Source of the DNA: Corynebacterium marinum DSM 44953
Lineage (GTDB): Bacteria; Actinomycetota; Actinomycetes; Mycobacteriales; Mycobacteriaceae
Length of the DNA: 64,000 nt
Assembly (NCBI RefSeq): GCF_000835165.1
Contig: NZ_CP007790.1
Span: forward strand, 2,108,001-2,172,000
Direction: 5' to 3'
The first letter of the stretch is position 1. Every line of letters starts with the position of its first letter. This document shows, piece by piece, positions 35,857 through 45,746 of this stretch. Below the pieces are notes generated by a model. The model was not told the DNA's origin. It worked only from the letters and a program-made list of their open reading frames with translations, and did not search any database. The translations under genes and the position numbers were made by a program.

Positions 35857-37178
35857 TCTGCGGAATAGTCCGCACCGACGAATTCGAGCGGGACACGGCG
35901 GAAGGTGCCGTGCTCCAGGTCGGACTCGTCGATCTCCTCGCGCGGAATGCCCAGGATGTGCAGCACCTCGTCGAGGAAGGGGTAGTTGACCGACGTGTCG
36001 GCGACCTCGCGCAGCGCCGGCTTGGCGTTGAACGCGATGCCGAGACCCGCGGCGGAGAGCATGTCGATGTCGTTGGCGCCGTCGCCGACTGCGACGGTCT
36101 GGTACATCTGCAGACCGGAATCCTCCGCGAACTCGCGCAGCAGGGAGGCCTTCCTGGCGCGGTCGACGACCTCGCCGATCACCCGGCCGGTGAGCTTGCC
36201 GTCGACGATCTCGAGGGTGTTCGCGCGGACGTAGTCCAGTTCGAGGTCTTCGGCGAGGTCCTGGAGCACCTGGATGAAACCGCCGGACACGACGGCGGTG
36301 CGGTAACCCATCTTCTTCAGGGTGCGGATGGTCGTGCGCGCGCCCGGGGTCAGCTCGAGGTCGTCGGCCACTGCGTCGATGACGGATGCGTCCAGCCCCT
36401 TGAGGGTGGCGACCCGCTCGCGCAGGGACTCCTCGAAGTCGATCTCCCCGCGCATCGCGCGCTCGGTGACCTCGGCGACCTCCGCCTCTTTGCCCGCGTG
36501 CGCCGCGAGCATCTCGATGACCTCGCCCGTGATCAGGGTCGAATCGCAGTCGAACATGACCAGGCGCTTGGAACGGCGCAGGAGACCGGCCCGCTCGATG
36601 GCGATGTCGACGCCCAGCTCGTGGGTCATCTCGGCCAGCGCCTTCCGCAGGGAATGCCCGCCGCCCGGCTCGTAATTGGCGATGGTGATCATGATTTCCA
36701 GGCCGGTGACCGGGTAATCGGCGATGCCCCGGATGCGGTCGATGTTGGCCCCGTAGTTGGCCAGGGTCTGACCGATGGCGGAGACGTCGGCGGCGGTGAC
36801 CGGGTCGCCCATCACCACGGCGACGTGGGTTGACCGCGGGGAGGAGTGCTGCTCCTGGGAGTACATCTCCAGCGAGACGCGCTGGCCGTGCCCGCGGAGG
36901 GTGTCCACCAGCCCCTCGCGCAGGCGCTCTTCGCGGGCAGGATCCAGCCCCACGAAGGCCGCGAGGGAGAGGTGCCCGCGGAACTGGGACTGTTCGACAT
37001 CCAGCAGCTGCACGTTGTGCGCGGACAGGACCCGGAAGAAAGCGGCGGTCACACCCGGCCGGTCGTGACCGGTGAGAGTGATGACGGCCGACTCCAGCCC
37101 GGGCTGCAGCGACACCTGCAGTCCCTGGGAGTTATCGGATACGACGGAGGATGCATCAAAGTCTGCCACGGGGATCAT
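35853..37178 (-). CDS. serB: Phosphoserine phosphatase with ACT domains
   Basis: Final step of serine synthesis: phosphoserine to serine. The ~441-residue product has two ACT-like regions (ITLTGHDRPGVTAAFFRVL near residue 35, and VAVVMGDPVTAADVS near 120), then a HAD phosphatase domain with the nucleophile in MFDCDSTLI, VVSGGF and VGDGANDIDML. The N-terminal ACT regions suggest serine feedback. Start is ATG 37178 with a weak AAAGA; a GTG at 37205 is an alternative. Confidence 0.93.
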   Translation of the reverse strand: MIPVADFDASSVVSDNSQGLQVSLQPGLESAVITLTGHDRPGVTAAFFRVLSAHNVQLLDVEQSQFRGHLSLAAFVGLDPAREERLREGLVDTLRGHGQRVSLEMYSQEQHSSPRSTHVAVVMGDPVTAADVSAIGQTLANYGANIDRIRGIADYPVTGLEIMITIANYEPGGGHSLRKALAEMTHELGVDIAIERAGLLRRSKRLVMFDCDSTLITGEVIEMLAAHAGKEAEVAEVTERAMRGEIDFEESLRERVATLKGLDASVIDAVADDLELTPGARTTIRTLKKMGYRTAVVSGGFIQVLQDLAEDLELDYVRANTLEIVDGKLTGRVIGEVVDRARKASLLREFAEDSGLQMYQTVAVGDGANDIDMLSAAGLGIAFNAKPALREVADTSVNYPFLDEVLHILGIPREEIDESDLEHGTFRRVPLEFVGADYSAE

Positions 37179-37209
37179 TCTTTCATGGAGGGTTGATTCG
37201 GACACGACG

Positions 37210-37241
37210 GGACCCCCGGCAGAGGTTTCTGCCGGGGGTCC
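37210..37241 (-). terminator. Hairpin between ctaD and serB
   Basis: Perfect 14-bp stem GGACCCCCGGCAGA/TCTGCCGGGGGTCC with a 4-nt loop, just after the ctaD stop on the minus strand. No clear U-run. Confidence 0.65.
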
Positions 37242-37272
37242 TGGTCAGTCGGAGGGGACTATGTCTCGCCCT

Positions 37273-39015
37273 TTAGCGGACTTCGGCCGGGGACGGAGTC
37301 TGGGTGATCTCCGCGCGCTCATCGCGGGAGGTCACGTGGGCCTCACGACGCATGCGCTCGACCATGTGCGGGTAGTGCAGCTCGAACGCGGGGCGCTCGG
37401 AGCGGATTCGCGGCAGGGAGACAAAGTTGTGGCGCGGCGGCGGGCAGGAGGTCGCCCACTCGAGGGAGTTGCCGTAGCCCCACGGATCGTCCACGGTGAC
37501 GACCTCGCCGTAACGCCAGGACTTGAAGACGTTCCAGATGAACGGGATGACGGACGCACCGAGCAGGAAGGAGAAGACGGTGGAGATCTGGTTGAACAGA
37601 GTGAAACCGTCAGAGTCCAGGTAGTCGGCGTAGCGGCGCGGCATGCCCATGTTGCCCAGCCAGTGCTGGATGAGGAAGGTGCCGTGGAAGCCGACGAAGG
37701 TGAGCCAGAAGTGGATCTTGCCCAGACGCTCGTCGAGCATGCGGCCGGTCATCTTCGGGAACCAGAAGTACACGCCGGCGAAAGAGGCGAACACGACGGT
37801 GCCGAAGAGGGTGTAGTGGAAGTGGGCGATCAGGAAGTAGCTGTCGGCCAGGTGGAAGTCCAGCGGCGGGGAGGCCAACATAATGCCGGTCAGGCCGCCG
37901 AAGAGGAAGGTGGCCATGAAGCCGACCGCGAAGATCATCGGGGTCTCCCACGTGATGTGGCCCTTCCACATGGTGCCGACCCAGTTGAAGAACTTGACGC
38001 CGGTCGGGACCGAGATCAGGAAGGTCATGAAGGAGAAGAACGGCAGGAGGACGGCACCGGTGACGAACATGTGGTGGGCCCACACAGCCATGGAGAGGGC
38101 GCCGATGGCCAGGGTCGCGAAGACCAGGCCGATGTAGCCGAACATCGGCTTACGGGAGAACACCGGGATGACCTCGGAGATGACGCCGAAGAACGGCAGC
38201 GCCAGGACGTAGACCTCCGGGTGGCCGAAGAACCAGAAGAGGTGCTGCCACAGGATGGCGCCACCGTTGCCGGTGTCGTAGATGTGGCCGCCCAGCTTGC
38301 GGTCGTAGAGGACACCGAGTGCGGCGGCCAGCAGCAGGGGGAAGATCATCAGGGCGATGACCGAGGTGACGAAGATGTTCCAGGTGAAGATGGGGAGGCG
38401 GAACATGGTCATGCCCGGCGCGCGCAGGGTCAGGATGGTGGTCAGCATGTTGATGGCGGAGGCGACGGTGCCCACACCAGTCGCACCCACGCCGACGATC
38501 CACAGGTCAGCGCCGACGCCCGGGGTGTGGACGGCGTCCGACAGCGGGGAGTACATGGTCCAGCCGAAGTCGGCCGCACCGCCCGGGGTCAGGAAGCCGG
38601 CGAGCATGGCGACGCCGCCGACGGTGGTGATCCAGAAACCGAAGGCGTTGAGTCGGGGGAAGGCCACATCCGGCGCGCCGATCTGCAGCGGGAGGACATA
38701 GTTGGCGAAGCCCCAGACGATCGGCGTGCCGAACAGCAGCAGCATCACGGTGCCGTGCATGGTGAACAGCTGGTTGAACTGCTCGTTCGACAGGAACTGC
38801 AGACCCGGCGTGAAAAGCTCGGCACGGATCAGCAGGGCCATCAGGCCGCCGAGGAAGAAGAAGCTGAAGGACATGATGATGTACATGATGCCCAGCTGCT
38901 TGTGGTCGGTGGTGATCAGCATGTCCCAGGCACGGGAACCCTTGCGGGCTGTGCCTGTCGGCTGAGGACGGGTCGGCTCGACGTAGTCGTCAAGCCTTGG
39001 CGCCACTGCGGTCAT
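37273..39015 (-). CDS. ctaD: Cytochrome c oxidase subunit I (aa3 type)
   Basis: Catalytic subunit of the aa3 terminal oxidase in the cytoplasmic membrane. The 580-residue product has twelve hydrophobic segments and the heme/copper ligands: an N-terminal FTMHGTVM histidine, the [11 protein letters not shown] loop with cross-linked His-Tyr, WAHHMFVTG, and [13 protein letters not shown]. Length fits actinobacterial CtaD (~575-585). ATG is preceded by AGGAGG. It is monocistronic here; subunit II and III genes are elsewhere. Confidence 0.96.
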   Translation of the reverse strand: MTAVAPRLDDYVEPTRPQPTGTARKGSRAWDMLITTDHKQLGIMYIIMSFSFFFLGGLMALLIRAELFTPGLQFLSNEQFNQLFTMHGTVMLLLFGTPIVWGFANYVLPLQIGAPDVAFPRLNAFGFWITTVGGVAMLAGFLTPGGAADFGWTMYSPLSDAVHTPGVGADLWIVGVGATGVGTVASAINMLTTILTLRAPGMTMFRLPIFTWNIFVTSVIALMIFPLLLAAALGVLYDRKLGGHIYDTGNGGAILWQHLFWFFGHPEVYVLALPFFGVISEVIPVFSRKPMFGYIGLVFATLAIGALSMAVWAHHMFVTGAVLLPFFSFMTFLISVPTGVKFFNWVGTMWKGHITWETPMIFAVGFMATFLFGGLTGIMLASPPLDFHLADSYFLIAHFHYTLFGTVVFASFAGVYFWFPKMTGRMLDERLGKIHFWLTFVGFHGTFLIQHWLGNMGMPRRYADYLDSDGFTLFNQISTVFSFLLGASVIPFIWNVFKSWRYGEVVTVDDPWGYGNSLEWATSCPPPRHNFVSLPRIRSERPAFELHYPHMVERMRREAHVTSRDERAEITQTPSPAEVR

Positions 39016-39576
39016 AGTTCCTCCTGACTACGAAACAGCCCGCGAAAAACGGACTGCCAAGCTTTTACTGCGCCTCATCTTAAAGGACGCGTAAGAGTAT
39101 TTTCCAGCCCATCTGGACTGGAGACGAGGATCAGTCTATCCCCATCAGCACCGCAAAACACATGGGTGGAACGGTTTCCTGTTGAATCCGCGCCTATTCG
39201 ACCGACACCCTCCCCGGTTTGTGACGGGGCACACAGGAATGTACTGCGATATTTAGATTCTTCCACCCCGCCCGGAACTCTGACCCACCCCCGGTATGTA
39301 TCAACCTTTCGATTGAAGGCCCGGTCGCAGCCACATCACACACCGCCCGGACAAGCGGTGCGGGCAGGGGCGGCTTCTCCCACCCAATCGATTCCTTATA
39401 TATACACGGAGAAAATATTCTTCCCCGCCACTCCGCCCGCCCCAGTTGGGGACCTCCGTTCCAGAGAAAGAGACCTGCCGCCCCGGATAAACACCAGGAT
39501 CACTTAGGTCACATGTCGAATTCCGTTTAGAATGACTATTAAAGACTTGATTCCCACCCGAAGGACACGAACAGCA
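39016..39576. other. Divergent ctaD / gntR intergenic region; no nrdF
   Basis: About 560 bp without a convincing gene; small ORFs in it lack family features and ribosome sites. For gntR, TTAGGT (39504-39509) and TAGAAT (39526-39531) with 16 bp between form a plausible promoter. For ctaD, TAAGAT on the minus strand (39077-39082) is a -10 candidate. An AT-rich stretch lies at 39390-39425. In C. glutamicum I recall nrdF lying here, but no trace of a ribonucleotide reductase small subunit is visible. Confidence 0.5.
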
Positions 39577-40296
39577 ATGACCGAGTCACCCCGCACCCCG
39601 GCTGCCCCCCTGCTGGACAACGTCCTGGACGAGCTGGGCAGGGACATTGTGGCCGGCACCCTGCCGGAGGGCAAAACCTTCACCCTCCAGGACCTGTCCA
39701 GCCGCTTCGATATCTCCCGCACCGTCGCCCGCGAGGTGATGCGGGCGCTCGAACAGCTCGGACTCGTCTCATCCTCCCGTCGCGTGGGCATCACCGTCCG
39801 CCCCCGCTCCGAATGGGCGGTGTTCGACCAGGCCATCATCGACTGGCGCCTGGCGACGCCGAAGGAACGGCGCCATCAGCTGCGTTCCCTCAACGAGCTG
39901 CGCAGCGGCGTCGAGCCCCAGGCCGCCCGCCTCGCCGCCATCTCAGCGACCGACGCCCAGCGTGAGGAGCTGACCGGTCTCGCGGCGAAGATGCGCGAGC
40001 TGGGCGACTCCGGCGAGGGATCCTCCCAGGAGTTCCTGGAGGCCGACGTTCGCTTCCACGCGCTGCTCCTCGAGGCCTCCGGCAACGAGATGTTCGCCGC
40101 CCTCGCCCCCTCCATGCTCAGCGTCCTGCACGGCCGGACCCGCTACGGCCTGCAGCCCTCCGATCCTGCGCCGGTGGCGTTGACCGCCCACGAGAATCTG
40201 GCCCGGGCTGTGGCGGAGAAGAACGAGTCCGGCGCGGAAGAGCAGTCCCGCGCCCTGCTCACCGAGGTCTCGCAGATTTTCGTCAGCGACTTCTAG
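39577..40296 (+). CDS. gntR1: GntR family (FadR/FCD) regulator, probable GntR1
   Basis: A 239-residue repressor with an N-terminal winged helix (TLQDLSSRFDISRTVAREVMRAL) and an FCD effector domain (FLEADVRFHALLLEASGNEMF, with metal-ligand Asp and His). By family and by location between ctaD and nrdE it corresponds to C. glutamicum GntR1, a gluconate-responsive regulator of gntK, gnd and PTS genes. ATG 39577 is chosen because AAGGA lies 11 bases upstream; an earlier in-frame start at 39532 overlaps the promoter. A GntR1-like site is present before manD-gntK. Confidence 0.85.
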   Translation: MTESPRTPAAPLLDNVLDELGRDIVAGTLPEGKTFTLQDLSSRFDISRTVAREVMRALEQLGLVSSSRRVGITVRPRSEWAVFDQAIIDWRLATPKERRHQLRSLNELRSGVEPQAARLAAISATDAQREELTGLAAKMRELGDSGEGSSQEFLEADVRFHALLLEASGNEMFAALAPSMLSVLHGRTRYGLQPSDPAPVALTAHENLARAVAEKNESGAEEQSRALLTEVSQIFVSDF

Positions 40297-40316
40297 CTGG
40301 CCTCTCCCCCGAAAAA

Positions 40317-40358
40317 CGCCGGGGCGCGGGATCCCCGGAGGAACCCCGCGCCCCGGCG
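40317..40358. terminator. Bidirectional terminator between gntR1 and nrdE
   Basis: Perfect 14-bp stem CGCCGGGGCGCGGG/CCCGCGCCCCGGCG between two convergent genes; AAAAA precedes it, giving a U-run for the minus-strand transcript. Confidence 0.85.
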
Positions 40359-40375
40359 AGTGGCAGGTCCTGCCT

Positions 40376-42535
40376 TTACAGCATGCAGGACACGCAGCCC
40401 TCGATCTCGGTGCCCTCCAGCGCGACCTGGCGGAGACGGATGTAGTACAGCGTCTTGATGCCCTTGCGCCATGCGTAGATCTGCGCGCGGTTGATGTCGC
40501 GGGTGGTGGCGGTGTCCTTGAAGAACAGCGTCAACGACAGGCCCTGGTCGACGTAGCGGGTGGCCACGGCGTAGGTGTCGATGATCTTCTCGAAGCCGAT
40601 CTCGTACGAGTCCTGGAAGTACTCCAGGTTGTCGTTGTCCATGTGCGGCGCCGGGTAGTAGACGCGGCCGATCTTGCCCTCCTTACGGATCTCGATCTTC
40701 GAGGCGATCGGGTGGATCGACGAGGTCGAGTTGTTGATGTAGGAGATCGAACCGGTCGGCGGGACCGCCTGCAGGTTGCGGTTGTACAGACCGTGCTGCA
40801 TCACCTCGGCCTTGAGCTTCGCCCAGTCCTCCGCGGAGGGGACGGTGGCGGTCGAGGCGTCGAAAAGCGACTTGACCTTGTCGGTCTTCGGGGCGAACTC
40901 AGCCGGGTCGAAGCCGTCGAAGTAGGTGCCGTCGGCGTACTTCGACTTCTCGAACCCGACGAACTTCTGGCCGCGCTCCTTGGCCAGCTTGTTGGAGGCC
41001 CGCAGTGCCTGGTACAGCACGGCGGCGAAGTAGGCGTTGGTGAAGTCGAGGCCTTCCTCGGAGCCGTAGTAGATGTGCTCGCGGCCGAGGTAACCGTGGA
41101 GGTTCATCTGCCCCAGACCGATCGCGTGGGAGGCGTTGTTGCCCTCCCGGATCGAGGGGACGGAGTCGATGCTGGTGAACTCCGCGACGGAGGTCAGGCC
41201 GCGGATGGCGGTCTCGATCGTGCGGCCGAAGTCCGGCGAATCCATCGCCATGGCGATGTTCAACGAACCGAGGTTGCAGGAGATGTCCTCGCCGACGGTC
41301 TCGTAGGAGAGGTCCTCGTGGTAGGTGGACGGCGTGTTGACCTGCAGGATCTCGGAGCACAGGTTGGACATGTTGATGCGTCCGTCGATGGGGTTGGCGG
41401 CGTTGACCGTGTCCTCGAACATGATGTACGGGTAGCCCGACTCGAACTGCAGCTCCGCCAGGGTCTGGAAGAAGTGGCGGGCGTTGATCTTGGTCTTGCG
41501 GATCCGCGGATCCTCGACCATCTCGTCGTAGAGCTCGGTGACGGAGACGTCGCCGAAGGGCTTGCCGTAGATGCGCTCGACGTCGTACGGGGAGAACAGG
41601 TACATGTCGTCGTTGCGCTTGGCCAGCTCGAAGGTGATGTCCGGGATGACGACGCCGAGCGAGAGCGTCTTGATGCGGACCTTCTCGTCGGCGTTCTCGC
41701 GCTTGGTGTCGAGGAAGGACAGGATGTCCGGGTGGTGCGCGTTGAGGTACACGGCACCCGCGCCCTGACGGGCGCCGAGCTGGTTGGCGTAGGAGAAGGA
41801 GTCCTCGAGGAGCTTCATCACGGGGATGACGCCGGAGGACTGGTTCTCGATGTGCTTGATCGGCGCGCCGGCCTCGCGCAGGTTGCTCAGGAGGAGGGCG
41901 ACGCCGCCGCCGCGCTTGGACAGCTGCAGGGCGGAGTTGATGGCCCGGCCGATGGACTCCATGTTGTCCTCGATGCGCAGGAGGAAACAGGAGACGAGCT
42001 CGCCGCGCTGCGCCTTGCCGGCGTTGAGGAAGGTGGGGGTGGCCGGCTGGAAGCGGCCAGACATGATCTCGTCGACCAGGCTCTCGGCGAGCTCCTCGCT
42101 GCCGTTGGCCAGGAAGAGCGCCGTCATGGTCACACGGTCCTCGAAGCGCTCCAGGTAGCGGCGGCCGTCGAAAGTCTTGAGGGTGTACGAGGTGTAGTAC
42201 TTGTAGGCGCCCAGGAACGTCGGGAAGCGGAACTTGAACTTGTAGGCCCGCTGGAACAGTCCCTTGATGAACTCGAAGTCGTAGGACTCCAGGAGCTCCG
42301 ACTCGTAGTACTTGTTCTCGATGAGGTAGTTGAGCTTCTCCTCCAGATCATGGAAGTACACGGTGTTCTGGTTGACGTGCTGGAGGAAGAACTGGTTCGC
42401 GGCCTCGCGGTCCTTGTCGAACTGGATGTGGCCGTTCCCGTCGTAGAGGTTCAGCAGCGCGTTCAGCGCATGGTAGTCCAGCTGCTCCCCCTGATCGATG
42501 GGATCCGCGGCGGCGGTCTGCTCTGTGGTCTGCAT
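40376..42535 (-). CDS. nrdE: Class Ib ribonucleotide reductase, large subunit
   Basis: Reduces ribonucleoside diphosphates to deoxy forms. The 719-residue product has the active-site region [20 protein letters not shown], and the C-terminal redox pair in GCVSCML that is recharged by NrdH. The N-terminus lacks the ATP-cone seen in class Ia, as expected for Ib. ATG 42535 is preferred over a TTG two codons upstream. It is the third gene of nrdH-nrdI-nrdE; the partner nrdF is not in the window. Confidence 0.95.
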   Translation of the reverse strand: MQTTEQTAAADPIDQGEQLDYHALNALLNLYDGNGHIQFDKDREAANQFFLQHVNQNTVYFHDLEEKLNYLIENKYYESELLESYDFEFIKGLFQRAYKFKFRFPTFLGAYKYYTSYTLKTFDGRRYLERFEDRVTMTALFLANGSEELAESLVDEIMSGRFQPATPTFLNAGKAQRGELVSCFLLRIEDNMESIGRAINSALQLSKRGGGVALLLSNLREAGAPIKHIENQSSGVIPVMKLLEDSFSYANQLGARQGAGAVYLNAHHPDILSFLDTKRENADEKVRIKTLSLGVVIPDITFELAKRNDDMYLFSPYDVERIYGKPFGDVSVTELYDEMVEDPRIRKTKINARHFFQTLAELQFESGYPYIMFEDTVNAANPIDGRINMSNLCSEILQVNTPSTYHEDLSYETVGEDISCNLGSLNIAMAMDSPDFGRTIETAIRGLTSVAEFTSIDSVPSIREGNNASHAIGLGQMNLHGYLGREHIYYGSEEGLDFTNAYFAAVLYQALRASNKLAKERGQKFVGFEKSKYADGTYFDGFDPAEFAPKTDKVKSLFDASTATVPSAEDWAKLKAEVMQHGLYNRNLQAVPPTGSISYINNSTSSIHPIASKIEIRKEGKIGRVYYPAPHMDNDNLEYFQDSYEIGFEKIIDTYAVATRYVDQGLSLTLFFKDTATTRDINRAQIYAWRKGIKTLYYIRLRQVALEGTEIEGCVSCML

Positions 42536-42592
42536 AGTCAACGTTTCTTCTGGCCTTTCAAGTTATGGGTCGGGAGCTGAGTGGATCTTCTG

Positions 42593-43051
42593 TCACGCGG
42601 TATCTGCCGTGCGCGCCTCGCCGCGCACCGGCTCGAGTCCCAGCGCCTCCGCGTTGGTGATGAGCCCCTCCCGAAGAATACGCACATCCTCCGAGGTGCC
42701 CATGAGCTCGAAGCGGTAGACGTACGGGACGCTGCATTTCTTGGCGATCACTTCCCCGGCGGCCCCGTAATCGGCGCCGAAGTTGGTGTTGCCGCCGGAG
42801 ACGACCGCGCGGATGAAGCTGCGGTTGTGTTCGTTGTTGAGGAACCTGATCACCTGAATCGGCACCGGGCGCGAGTTCTGGTGGCTCATGGAGGCCCCGC
42901 CCCCGTAGGTGGGGCACACGAGCACGTAGGGCTCGTCGACGACGAGCGGTTCTTCAGCCTTGTACAGCGGGATCCGCACGTTCGGCAGACCCAGCTTCTC
43001 GACGAAGCGGCGCGTGTTCTCCGTGGCGGACGAGAAATACACGACGAGCAT
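42593..43051 (-). CDS. nrdI: NrdI flavodoxin-like protein
   Basis: FMN protein that supplies oxidant to assemble the dimanganese-tyrosyl cofactor of NrdF. The ~152-residue product starts [19 protein letters not shown] and has the FMN loops VCPTYGGG and [17 protein letters not shown] 43051 has GGGAAG upstream; a GTG at 43072 would add seven residues. Middle gene of the nrdHIE operon. Confidence 0.93.
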   Translation of the reverse strand: MLVVYFSSATENTRRFVEKLGLPNVRIPLYKAEEPLVVDEPYVLVCPTYGGGASMSHQNSRPVPIQVIRFLNNEHNRSFIRAVVSGGNTNFGADYGAAGEVIAKKCSVPYVYRFELMGTSEDVRILREGLITNAEALGLEPVRGEARTADTA

Positions 43052-43216
43052 CTTCGATTGACTTCCCTTCACGACCTTCTCGGTGGGCCCGCGGCGGGCC
43101 CGGGGTGTCCCCGCGACACGGCAAACGCCGCCCGGCGTCTCGTGGGCGGCGTGGGGCGTGGCGGGCGACCTGACCCGACTCCAGGCAGCGCCAGTCGGGA
43201 GAGGGTGCGGCGACGG
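43052..43216 (-). other. nrdH-nrdI spacer with two hairpins
   Basis: An unusually long spacer (~165 bp) inside the nrd operon. It holds a 9-bp stem ACGCCGCCC/GGGCGGCGT (43125-43152) and a GGGCCC-GCGGC-GGGCCC repeat (43086-43101). These could set unequal NrdH and NrdIE levels by attenuation or mRNA processing; this is inference. Confidence 0.4.
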
Positions 43217-43450
43217 CTAGGCGACGACGGCGGCGAGGCCGTTGATGCGCTCCGGCCGGAAGCCGGACCAGTGCTCGCCGTTGGCCTCCACGACCGGGGC
43301 CTGCAGGTAACCGAGCGCCAGGACGTAGTCCCGCGCCTCGTCGTCGAGGCTGATGTCCACCGTCTCGTAGTTCAGGCCCGCACGGTCGAGGGCCTTCTGG
43401 GTGGCCTTGCACTGAACGCAGGCCGGCTTGGTGTAGAGGGTGATGGACAT
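43217..43450 (-). CDS. nrdH: Glutaredoxin-like NrdH redoxin
   Basis: Electron donor to NrdE. The 77-residue protein has the CVQC active site (Cys11, Cys14) and the late WSGFRPERI block that marks NrdH rather than glutaredoxin. ATG 43450 is preceded by GAGGTT. First gene of the operon; two NrdR boxes lie upstream. Confidence 0.95.
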   Translation of the reverse strand: MSITLYTKPACVQCKATQKALDRAGLNYETVDISLDDEARDYVLALGYLQAPVVEANGEHWSGFRPERINGLAAVVA

Positions 43451-43591
43451 GGGACTGAACCTCATTCTCTGACGAATTTACTGACATTGTCGGTACCTGG
43501 TACCTCGTCCGGCGGTTGCTGCCGGACCCGAATTCTGGCCCTGGACCTGCTCTGGAAATCGTTCCGGCCTGTCCTGTGGCGGTACCAATAG

Positions 43592-43607
43592 ACACTATAC
43601 TTTGTGG
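43592..43607 (-). promoter_or_regulatory. NrdR box 1 upstream of nrdHIE
   Basis: ACACTATACTTTGTGG matches 13 of 16 positions of the NrdR consensus (acaCwAtATaTwGtgt). NrdR represses ribonucleotide reductase genes in response to (d)ATP. It lies about 140 bp before nrdH. Confidence 0.75.
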
Positions 43608-43623
43608 TGATTCCATGCAACTA

Positions 43624-43639
43624 GCACTACATATAGTAG
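43624..43639 (-). promoter_or_regulatory. NrdR box 2 upstream of nrdHIE
   Basis: GCACTACATATAGTAG, a near-palindrome, matches 12 of 16 consensus positions. It starts 32 bp from box 1, three helical turns, the spacing normally seen for paired NrdR boxes. Confidence 0.75.
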
Positions 43640-43826
43640 TTACATCGATGAAACTCCCAGCACGGCGATCATCCCCGGCCCACATGTTGACCCCCCTGAA
43701 ATACCCCTCCGCACCCGCCAAACAACATCCATGGGATTTACCCAGCTCGCCCCGTAGTCGCGTTATGCAATCGTTACATAAGGCGCCCGTCGGCCCGCCC
43801 GGGACCCGCCGGACGGTGCACAAGAA

Positions 43827-43869
43827 ACCGCCCGCCCCCACTGTCCGGAAGGACGTGGGAACGGGCGGT
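43827..43869 (-). terminator. Terminator of rpmJ
   Basis: Minus-strand stem ACCGCCCG...CAC pairing with GTG...CGGGCGGT, followed by TTTCTTG, 20 bases after the rpmJ stop. Confidence 0.7.
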
Positions 43870-43890
43870 GTCGACGGAACGTCGGTATTC

Positions 43891-44013
43891 TTAGCCCTGA
43901 CGGGCCTTGAAACGCGGTTCCTTCTTGTTGATCACGAAAACCTTACCGTGACGACGCACAACCTGGGCGCCCGGCTTGTTCTTCAGCGACCGAAGCGACT
44001 TGCGAACCTTCAT
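43891..44013 (-). CDS. rpmJ: 50S ribosomal protein L36, zinc-free type
   Basis: A 40-residue basic protein ([11 protein letters not shown] ... [21 protein letters not shown]) recognised as bL36. It lacks the CxxC...CxxxxH zinc ribbon, so it is the C-minus form, which in actinobacteria usually exists beside a zinc-binding copy in the rpsM cluster and can replace it under zinc limitation. The inner ATG at 44013 gives the standard L36 length and has AGGAGCG upstream. It is divergent from nadE. Confidence 0.93.
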   Translation of the reverse strand: MKVRKSLRSLKNKPGAQVVRRHGKVFVINKKEPRFKARQG

Positions 44014-44138
44014 CGGGCGCTCCTTTCTATTTGCGCGATTATGAACTTGCGGTGCGACTTGATTCAGCATGGCCAATTAAGCAGCCACGACACGAGGGAA
44101 GATGTTACCCCACCCGTCGCGGAACCTCCAAAACCAAC

Positions 44139-44144
44139 TACGAT
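44139..44144 (+). promoter_or_regulatory. -10 box TACGAT of leaderless nadE promoter
   Basis: TACGAT ends 7 bases before the ATG at 44152, supporting this start and a leaderless message. Confidence 0.5.
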
Positions 44145-44151
44145 GGCGTCC

Positions 44152-44967
44152 ATGCAGCACGAGATCATCAAGGCCCTCCACGCCCGGCCGCGTATCGACG
44201 CCGCCGGGGAAATCACCGCCCGCGTCAGCTTCCTCGCCGAATACCTGCGGAAGACGGGTATGAAGGGGTTCGTCCTCGGAATCTCCGGCGGGCAGGACTC
44301 CACCCTGGCCGGCCGGCTCGCCCAGCTGGCCGTGGAACAGTTGCGCGCCGAGGGCCGGGACGCCGAGTTCTGGGCCGTCCGGCTCCCCCACGGGGTGCAG
44401 GCCGACGAGGATGACGCGCAGCTGGCCCTCGATTTCATCGGCCCCGACCACCGCGTCACAGTGAACATCGCCGGCGCGACCGGCGAGATGTCCGCCGCCG
44501 TCGCCGGAGCCCTCGGACAGGCGGAACTGGGCGACTTCAACGAGGGCAACGTCAAAGCGCGCCAGCGCATGATCGCGCAGTACGCCATCGCCGGGGAGAA
44601 ATCCCTGCTGGTCATCGGCTCGGACCACGCCGCGGAGAACATCACCGGCTTCTTCACCAAGCACGGCGACGGCGCCGCCGACATCCTCCCCCTCGCCGGA
44701 CTGAACAAGCGTCAGGGCGCGCAGCTGCTGGCGGAACTGGGCGCCCCCGCCGCGACCTGGGAGAAGGTCCCCACCGCGGATCTCGAGGACGACCGCCCGG
44801 CACTGCCCGACGAAGTCGCCCTCGGCGTCACCTACGCCCATATCGACGACTACCTCGAGGGACTCCCCGTGCCGGACGAGGCCCGGGGGCGCATCGAGCA
44901 CCTCTGGCGCGTGGGCGCACACAAGCGTCACCTTCCGGCGGGCCCGGCCGACACGTGGTGGCGCTAG
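44152..44967 (+). CDS. nadE: NH3-dependent NAD+ synthetase
   Basis: Amidates nicotinate adenine dinucleotide to NAD+. The 271-residue product contains the PP-loop [17 protein letters not shown] and the substrate loops [25 protein letters not shown] (key residues SDHAAE) and LNKRQ. There is no N-terminal glutaminase domain, so it uses ammonia. The ATG at 44152 fits the leaderless promoter; ATG 44143 is an alternative. Confidence 0.94.
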   Translation: MQHEIIKALHARPRIDAAGEITARVSFLAEYLRKTGMKGFVLGISGGQDSTLAGRLAQLAVEQLRAEGRDAEFWAVRLPHGVQADEDDAQLALDFIGPDHRVTVNIAGATGEMSAAVAGALGQAELGDFNEGNVKARQRMIAQYAIAGEKSLLVIGSDHAAENITGFFTKHGDGAADILPLAGLNKRQGAQLLAELGAPAATWEKVPTADLEDDRPALPDEVALGVTYAHIDDYLEGLPVPDEARGRIEHLWRVGAHKRHLPAGPADTWWR

Positions 44968-44970
44968 AAC

Positions 44971-45735
44971 CTAGCTTCCCGCCAGGAGGCGGCTGGTCGC
45001 CCGCGCCGCCTCCACCAGGGGCCGGGCGTAGCCCGGTCCGTGGGTGAACGCGTGCACCGCCAACGGGTGGAGCTGATGAAGCGGGAACCTGTCCCGGAAA
45101 CCCGGGTCCAGCGCGGAGATCTCCTGGTATCCCGCCCAGATGTCCTCCGGGAAGGGGACGCCGAACAGCGCGAGCATCGCGAGGTCGGTCTCGGGGTGCC
45201 CGCCGTGGGCCGCCGGATCGATGAGCGCGGGGCCGTCCTCCCCGAAGAGCAGGTTGCCGGCCCACAGGTCCCCGTGGATGCGGGCGGGCACGGCATCCCA
45301 GTCCTCGTCTGCGACGGCCTCCGCCGCCTGCTCGACAGCGGCCAGCCCCTCGGCGTCGAGGTTGCCGGCCGCCTGCGCCCGACGGGCGAAGGGAAGCACC
45401 CGCTGCGCGGCGTAGAACTCGCCCCAGTGGTCCGTGGGCGTGCACTCCTGCACCTGGGTGCCGATGTAGTTCGGCCCTTCCCAACCGGGCGGCGGGGCCC
45501 CGAACGCCGGCGCCCCGGCAATGTGGATACGCGCCAGTTCCCGGCCGGCCGTCCGGGCCGCCTGCGGTGTCGGCGTCACCCCCCGGACCAGGGCGGTGCT
45601 CAGTGTGTTGGCCGCAGGGTCCACGGAGATGACCTCGACGACCGCCGGAGAGGCGGCCCGCAGCCAGCGGAGCCCCGCGGCCTCCGCCTCGGCGGAACGC
45701 GGCTCGCGGGGACTCTTGGTGAAGACGGGTGTCAT
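44971..45735 (-). CDS. Fructosamine/ketosamine-3-kinase family protein
   Basis: A 254-residue APH-fold kinase of the fructosamine kinase family. Motifs: GRELARIHIAG, PNYIGTQVQECT, the catalytic loop RIHGDLWAGNLLF (Asp) and LIDPAAHGGHPETDLAML (DPA in place of DFG). It probably repairs glycated amines by 3-phosphorylation. It converges on nadE with only 3 bp between stops. ATG 45735 is chosen since the usual family N-terminus (FTKS) follows. Confidence 0.87.
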   Translation of the reverse strand: MTPVFTKSPREPRSAEAEAAGLRWLRAASPAVVEVISVDPAANTLSTALVRGVTPTPQAARTAGRELARIHIAGAPAFGAPPPGWEGPNYIGTQVQECTPTDHWGEFYAAQRVLPFARRAQAAGNLDAEGLAAVEQAAEAVADEDWDAVPARIHGDLWAGNLLFGEDGPALIDPAAHGGHPETDLAMLALFGVPFPEDIWAGYQEISALDPGFRDRFPLHQLHPLAVHAFTHGPGYARPLVEAARATSRLLAGS

Positions 45736-45746
45736 GGCAGGGACAC

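Noticed and set aside
37072..39027. 651-codon plus-strand frame over ctaD
   Set aside because: Opposite a clearly conserved oxidase gene; composition is an antisense artefact.
39166..39507. 113-codon plus ORF and a 63-codon minus ORF in the ctaD-gntR gap
   Set aside because: No ribosome site, no domain, and no likeness to NrdF.
40643..42580. 645-codon plus-strand frame over nrdE
   Set aside because: Antisense artefact of nrdE, no domain features.
43575..43589. TGTGGCGGTACCAAT as a second GntR1 site near nrdH
   Set aside because: Only 11 of 15 positions agree, and the NrdR boxes explain the region better.
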